Shown one piece after another: positions 40,595-44,379 of a DNA stretch of 44,379 nt (the first letter of the stretch is position 1; each line of letters starts with the position of its first letter). Source of the stretch: Rhodothermales bacterium (lineage in GTDB: Bacteria > Bacteroidota > Rhodothermia > Rhodothermales > JANQRZ01); NCBI GenBank assembly GCA_039944855.1, contig JBDUXZ010000041.1, positions 1 through 44,379 of the forward strand. The letters run 5' to 3'. The translations under genes and the position numbers were made by a program. The notes beneath the pieces are model-generated. The model was not told the origin of the DNA. It saw only the letters and a program-made list of their open reading frames with translations, and searched no databases.

Positions 40595-43328
40595 CGGCGA
40601 GAGGCGGTGGGGCGGTCATAGAAGCGAGAGCGGCGAGGGCGGGGTCGGGATCGGGCGCGGCGACCCTCACGATCATCATCGTCATGTCGTCGTGCTGGCC
40701 CGCATCGCCCGCGTGGCGCAGCACGTCTTCGACGATGGCTTGGAGGAGGGCAGCGGCGCCGGTGTGGACGCTCGCGGCAGCGACGAGGTCGGCGAGGCGC
40801 TCGTCGGTGTAGAGCGCTTTGGCACGGTCCATCGCCTCGGAGAACCCGTCGGTGTAGAATACGAGCGTGTCGCCGCGGCGGAGGTCGAGGGTTTCCTCCT
40901 GGATCGTCTCGTCGAAGACGGCGCGCGAGGTGAGGCCGATCGCGAGGCCGGCGGGCTGGACGAAATCGGCCGTCTGATTTGGGGAGCGCTTGAGGATGAC
41001 GGGGTTGTGGCCGGCGCGGGCGAACGTGAACGTCCGCGCGTCGAGGTCGAACACGCCGTAGATGAGGGAGATGAAGGTGCCGCGCGGGGCGTTCGCGAAG
41101 AAGAGCCGGTTCGCGCGGCGGAGGACTTCGGCCGGGCTGTCGGTTTCGTGCGCGAGCGTCTGGAGGAACCCCTTCGCGAGCGTCATGAAGAAGGCGGCCT
41201 GGATCCCCTTCCCGCTCACGTCGCCGATGACGAGGGCGAGCCGGCGGTCGTCGAGCGGGATGACGTCGTAGTAGTCGCCGCCGACCTCTTCGGCGGCGAG
41301 GCAGCGGGCGGCGATGTCGAGCCCTTCGATGCGGGGCATCTGGGCGGGGAGGAACGAGCGCTGGACCTCGCGGGCGATCTCGAGCTCGCGCTGGAGCCGC
41401 CCCCGCTCGCGCTGCTCCACGACGTAGTCCGGCTCGTAATTCGGCAGCCGCTCGCCCGTCCGGTCGCTCCGCACGCCGGCCACGCCGAGGCCGACGACGC
41501 CGACGAACACGGCCCACCCCACGACGGCGTCGACGAGGTCGGGCGAGGCCGCCACGAGCCAGCCCTCGGCCGTGTCCCACAGCACGCCCGTCAGCACGAC
41601 GGCGGCGAGGAGCGTGAGCGCGTCGTACCGAACGAACGCCGCCGCGAGCACGAGGCCGAGCACGAGCGGGATCCCGAAGACCACCCAGAGCGAGCCTTCG
41701 ACCAGGTCTACCCCGTCGAAGCCGACCACGGCGACGGCGACGGCGAGCGCCGGTACGACGACCCACGGCCACCGCCGTTGCAGCATCGACCCGAGCCCGA
41801 CGTATACGGCGAGGACGAGGAGGAGTGCGTACCACGTGCTCTGCGCGAGGGCCGTCGCCGCAATCGAGAACGAGCCCTCCGCGCCAAACACTTGCTCGTC
41901 GTGGACGAGGCCGTGCGGGACGAGCGCCATCGCCAGCACCGTAGCGCCGAGCACGATGCCCGCGAGCGCCGCGCCCCGGACGAGGGCGACGCCGACGGGC
42001 TGGTTCACCCACGCGTGCTGCCGCGCGAGGCTGAGCGTCGCGATCTTCTCCGGCCACGCCGCCCGCGCGAGCGCGTCTGACGCCCCCGACGCGACGAACA
42101 CGAGGAGCCCGAGTCCGGCCCCGACGAAGAGCATCCCGAGCCCGATGACGATCGCGAGCTGCCATCCGTAGCCCGCTTCTACCGCGAGCGTCGGCGTCGA
42201 GAGCGCCATCGCAACGGCGGCCAGCGCGGCGGCGAGCACGGCGTCCTTGAGCGCGGCCTGCGCGTCGAGCGCGCGCCCGGACACCCGTCGGAACAGCACG
42301 CCGAGGAGGACGAGGACGAGCACGAAGTACGCCGCCCACTTCAGCGCCCCGCGCGCGCCCCGGTCCGACCCAAGCCGGAACTGGATCTCCGGCCGATCGC
42401 CGTCGCCCGGATCGACCTTCTCGTTGAACCGGGTGCGGAGGCTGAGGAGCGCGCCCGCCGCCGTCACGTCGGCCTCGACGCTCACGCGCTGGCCGTGGAC
42501 GGGCTCGGCCGTCTCGAACCGAACGCGGGCCGCCGCACGCCCTCGCTCCGGCAGCGCCTCGACCGTTTTCACGTCGAGGGCGAACGCCCCGAGCGCCGTC
42601 GCGGCAATGTGTCGGCGGGCGATCGCGGTCGCGGCGGCCTCGCCCAATCCCTGCGGCTGCCCCGTCGCGGCGGCCTCGTGGAGCCGGTTCCAATCCGCCT
42701 CGAACAGGGCGAGGGAGTCGGCGGGACGGGCGGCACTGGAGAGGTCGAAGTAGAAGAGCGCACCGAGGACGGAGTCGGCCGGGGCGAGCAGCGCGGACTG
42801 CACCTCGGGGTCCTCGTCGAGGAGGTACTGGAGCACGTCGCGGTCCACGCCGTCGTGGGGGACGACGGCCGCCGGGTTGCGGAGCTGCCACGCCTCGCCG
42901 TGCTGCGTGAGGTCCACCTCGAACGCGAGCCAGTCGGACGACGGACCGCCCGCCGCCTCGGGCGGCCCGAACGGCGTCGGCGCGTCCTCGCGGTGCCACC
43001 GGACGTTCCAGTAGTGCGCCGGGAGCCGCCGGTCCTCGCCCCCCTCGAGCAGGCGGATCGTCTCCGGCCGACCTTGCGACGCCTGGAGCGAATCGAGCAA
43101 CCTGGGCTGACGCCCGAGCCGGGCAACGGGCGCGAGCCCTTCGGTCGCGTACCCCTGCCGTTCGAGGAACGTCCGCGCTGCCTCAGCCGCCTCCTCGCGC
43201 CCGAATGCGTACGACGCGGCACTGTCCGGGTGCTGGCTCGGCAGCAGTCCCACGAACAGGGCGAGCCCCACCACGCCCAGCGCGAACAGGGCGTAGTCCA
43301 CAACGTCGAAGCGCGAGCGCGGAGTCAT
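40587..43328 (-). CDS. membrane-bound SpoIIE-type (PP2C) Ser/Thr phosphatase with extracytoplasmic domain
   Basis: 913 residues. An N-terminal helix (DYALFALGVVGLALFVGLLP) leads to a soluble domain of about 290 residues outside the membrane (with REEAAEAARTFLERQGY and ADSLALFEADWNRL), then at least eight transmembrane helices between about 330 and 615, a linker helix (EQRERGRLQRELEIAREVQRSFLP), and the phosphatase domain from about 655. The catalytic metal site is in EVGGDYYDVIPL near 681, LVIGDVSGKGI, and GDTLVFYTDGFSEA plus QHDDMTMMI. Such RsbU-like phosphatases act on anti-sigma antagonist proteins in stress signalling. The ligand of the outer domain is unknown. Overlaps the start of the phosphorylase gene. 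Confidence 0.92.
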   Translation of the reverse strand: MTPRSRFDVVDYALFALGVVGLALFVGLLPSQHPDSAASYAFGREEAAEAARTFLERQGYATEGLAPVARLGRQPRLLDSLQASQGRPETIRLLEGGEDRRLPAHYWNVRWHREDAPTPFGPPEAAGGPSSDWLAFEVDLTQHGEAWQLRNPAAVVPHDGVDRDVLQYLLDEDPEVQSALLAPADSVLGALFYFDLSSAARPADSLALFEADWNRLHEAAATGQPQGLGEAAATAIARRHIAATALGAFALDVKTVEALPERGRAAARVRFETAEPVHGQRVSVEADVTAAGALLSLRTRFNEKVDPGDGDRPEIQFRLGSDRGARGALKWAAYFVLVLVLLGVLFRRVSGRALDAQAALKDAVLAAALAAVAMALSTPTLAVEAGYGWQLAIVIGLGMLFVGAGLGLLVFVASGASDALARAAWPEKIATLSLARQHAWVNQPVGVALVRGAALAGIVLGATVLAMALVPHGLVHDEQVFGAEGSFSIAATALAQSTWYALLLVLAVYVGLGSMLQRRWPWVVVPALAVAVAVVGFDGVDLVEGSLWVVFGIPLVLGLVLAAAFVRYDALTLLAAVVLTGVLWDTAEGWLVAASPDLVDAVVGWAVFVGVVGLGVAGVRSDRTGERLPNYEPDYVVEQRERGRLQRELEIAREVQRSFLPAQMPRIEGLDIAARCLAAEEVGGDYYDVIPLDDRRLALVIGDVSGKGIQAAFFMTLAKGFLQTLAHETDSPAEVLRRANRLFFANAPRGTFISLIYGVFDLDARTFTFARAGHNPVILKRSPNQTADFVQPAGLAIGLTSRAVFDETIQEETLDLRRGDTLVFYTDGFSEAMDRAKALYTDERLADLVAAASVHTGAAALLQAIVEDVLRHAGDAGQHDDMTMMIVRVAAPDPDPALAALASMTAPPPLADA

Positions 43329-43427
43329 GCGGGGCAGAAGCGGAGAGCGGTGGAGTGCCTACGAGCGAAGCCGGCCAAAGTTAACCACGGCTCACCGGCC
43401 ACGCCCTCTGGCAAACCGCGCAGGCCA

Positions 43428-44117
43428 TCATCCTCCCTCCTCCGCCTCCAGCGTCTCGACGACGCTGCGGATGAGGTCGAAGTCGTAGCCCCGGCGCATG
43501 AGGAAGTCGGAAAGCTTTTTCCGGCGCTTGTACGGGTCGTCTTCGCGCTGGAGGCGGATCCAGCGCTTGCGGCCGTGGTGGAGCGCCGTCTCGCGGAGGT
43601 CGTCGGTTTCCACGAGGTCGTCGAGCACGGCGTCGATGGTCGGGCGAGCGATGCCGCGGCGCATCAGGTCGGCGCGGATACGCTGGGGACCGTGACCACG
43701 TCCGCTGAGCCGGCCGCGCGCGTAGGCTCGGGCGTAGGCCACGTCGTCGAGGTAGCCCAGCTCCCGCATCCGGGCGACGGCCTCCTCGGCGATGGGTTCG
43801 GCGAAGCCTTTCCGCGTGAGCTTCTGCCGGACCTCCTGCTCGGTCCGCGCCTGATAGGCGATGTAGTCGAGCGCGGCGGCCTTCGCCTTCAGCCGCTCCT
43901 CCTGGTCGAGGAGGGCCTGCTGCTCCTCGACGGTGAGCGCCTGCCCCTTCCGCAGCACCATCGCGAGGTCGATGGCGAGCCCGAAGGCAAACGTACCGTC
44001 GATGAAGACCGAGACGCGGTCGGCGTCGCGTTTCTGCTGCGCGAGGCGGGTGATCGTGCCCGGCCGCAGGTCGCGAGGCGACTCGTCGGAGTCGGGATGG
44101 GGCTGCGAAAAACTCAT
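43428..44117 (-). CDS. recX: RecX, RecA regulator
   Basis: 229 residues from ATG 44117. RecX binds RecA filaments and limits their growth in recombination and SOS response. The three-helix repeats of the family are visible: KAAALDYIAYQARTEQEVRQKLTRKGFAEPIAEEAVARMRELGYLDDVAYARAYARGRL, and then GPQRIRADLMRRGIARPTIDAVLDDL. The N-terminal region (ITRLAQQKRDADRVSVFIDGTFAFGLAIDLAMVLRKGQAL) is the extension common in Bacteroidota RecX. The phosphatase ATG lies 99 bases downstream, so a shared transcript is possible. recA is not in the window. Confidence 0.92.
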   Translation of the reverse strand: MSFSQPHPDSDESPRDLRPGTITRLAQQKRDADRVSVFIDGTFAFGLAIDLAMVLRKGQALTVEEQQALLDQEERLKAKAAALDYIAYQARTEQEVRQKLTRKGFAEPIAEEAVARMRELGYLDDVAYARAYARGRLSGRGHGPQRIRADLMRRGIARPTIDAVLDDLVETDDLRETALHHGRKRWIRLQREDDPYKRRKKLSDFLMRRGYDFDLIRSVVETLEAEEGG

Positions 44118-44252
44118 GGCCGAAGAATACGCACGGGTCCCGCCACCCCTGCGTCACCCCGACCCGAAACGCCGCCGCCCATCGCACCCCTCCGCTGTGG
44201 GCGGGCGCGACGGGCGGCTCGGGCGTCGACGATTCAAACGCTAGAGCGCAGA

Positions 44253-44379
44253 TCATGTTGATGTAAGCGAGTAGCCACAGTGCCTGATCCACGCCCCCAC
44301 CTCCTCCACGCTCACCGCTTCCAGCGCCTCGGCCACCGCCGCGCGCAGGGCCTCCCGCGTACGGGCTCCGACGGCCCGC
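44253..44379 (-). mobile_element. C-terminal fragment of IS630-like transposase, cut by window edge
   Basis: The minus strand read from the edge gives 41 residues ending at TGA 44253: TREALRAAVAEALEAV, then SVEEVGAWIRHCGYSLTST. The C-terminal helix-plus-HCGY end is typical of IS630/DDE-type transposases. The rest lies beyond the window, so intactness cannot be judged. The inverted terminal repeat would be expected in 44150-44252 but cannot be confirmed without the other end. The interval 44118-44252 before recX shows no gene. Confidence 0.7.

Noticed and set aside
40207-42999. 930-residue minus-strand frame overlapping the phosphatase in another frame
   Set aside because: Arg/Pro/Ala-rich sequence without fold; the phosphatase frame has clear PP2C motifs and membrane helices.

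Overview
This is a GC-rich bacterial chromosome segment, gene-dense and mostly core metabolism. It most likely comes from the Rhodothermota/Bacteroidota branch (Rhodothermales-like). The reasons are the bacillithiol genes bshB1 and bshC, a PUR-domain (DUF3276-type) protein, a bifunctional-nuclease-plus-UVR protein, an outer-membrane barrel protein, and a few promoters that fit the Bacteroidota pattern (TTTG ... TAnnTTTG) together with weak Shine-Dalgarno usage. The taxonomic placement is inference; no rRNA or other marker lies in the window. I saw no tRNA, rRNA or CRISPR array.

Layout. 1-3.2 kb: start of a multi-HAMP signalling kinase (minus), a small lipoprotein pair, and gluQ (tRNA modification). 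3.2-6.1 kb: a porin-like barrel protein and two tandem YceI-family secreted proteins that share an upstream control block. 6.2-8.7 kb: an orphan SF2 helicase facing two tandem 61-residue zinc-ribbon proteins, with palindromes between them. 8.7-12.6 kb: an SDR-type protein, then oxyR divergent from a clade-3 catalase and an ankyrin protein, an oxidative-stress unit with a visible OxyR-like site. 12.6-16.2 kb: an acylating aldehyde dehydrogenase with an unusual tail, a long gene-poor stretch, and a protein ending in a degenerate GGDEF-like domain. 16.2-23.7 kb (minus): bshB1, a CPA-type antiporter, a LOG-family hydrolase, an NmrA-like protein, leuS and a secreted protein.

23.8-29.7 kb: a membrane protein, a CoA-binding protein, and a minus-strand signalling cluster of Ser/Thr kinase-TPR, an AT-richer unknown with a textbook ribosome binding site, and a GAF/class III cyclase that overlaps it. 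29.8-35.4 kb: a minus-strand run hisD-hisC-bfn-bshC-HD hydrolase, where the bshC stop overlaps the HD start (ATGA). 35.8-38 kb: PUR protein and a trypsin-TPR protein. 38-39.7 kb: a MscS channel and an overlapping unknown. 39.8-44.1 kb: recX, a membrane SpoIIE-type phosphatase and a purine nucleoside phosphorylase. The right edge cuts an IS630-like transposase.

Themes: redox defence (OxyR/catalase/ankyrin, bacillithiol synthesis split over two loci, YceI proteins) and signalling (HAMP kinase, Ser/Thr kinase, cyclase, SpoIIE phosphatase, SpoT-like HD hydrolase). The parts least explained by known biology are the kinase/unknown/cyclase cluster, the helicase-zinc ribbon locus with its palindromes, the duplicated YceI control block, and the aldehyde dehydrogenase tail.
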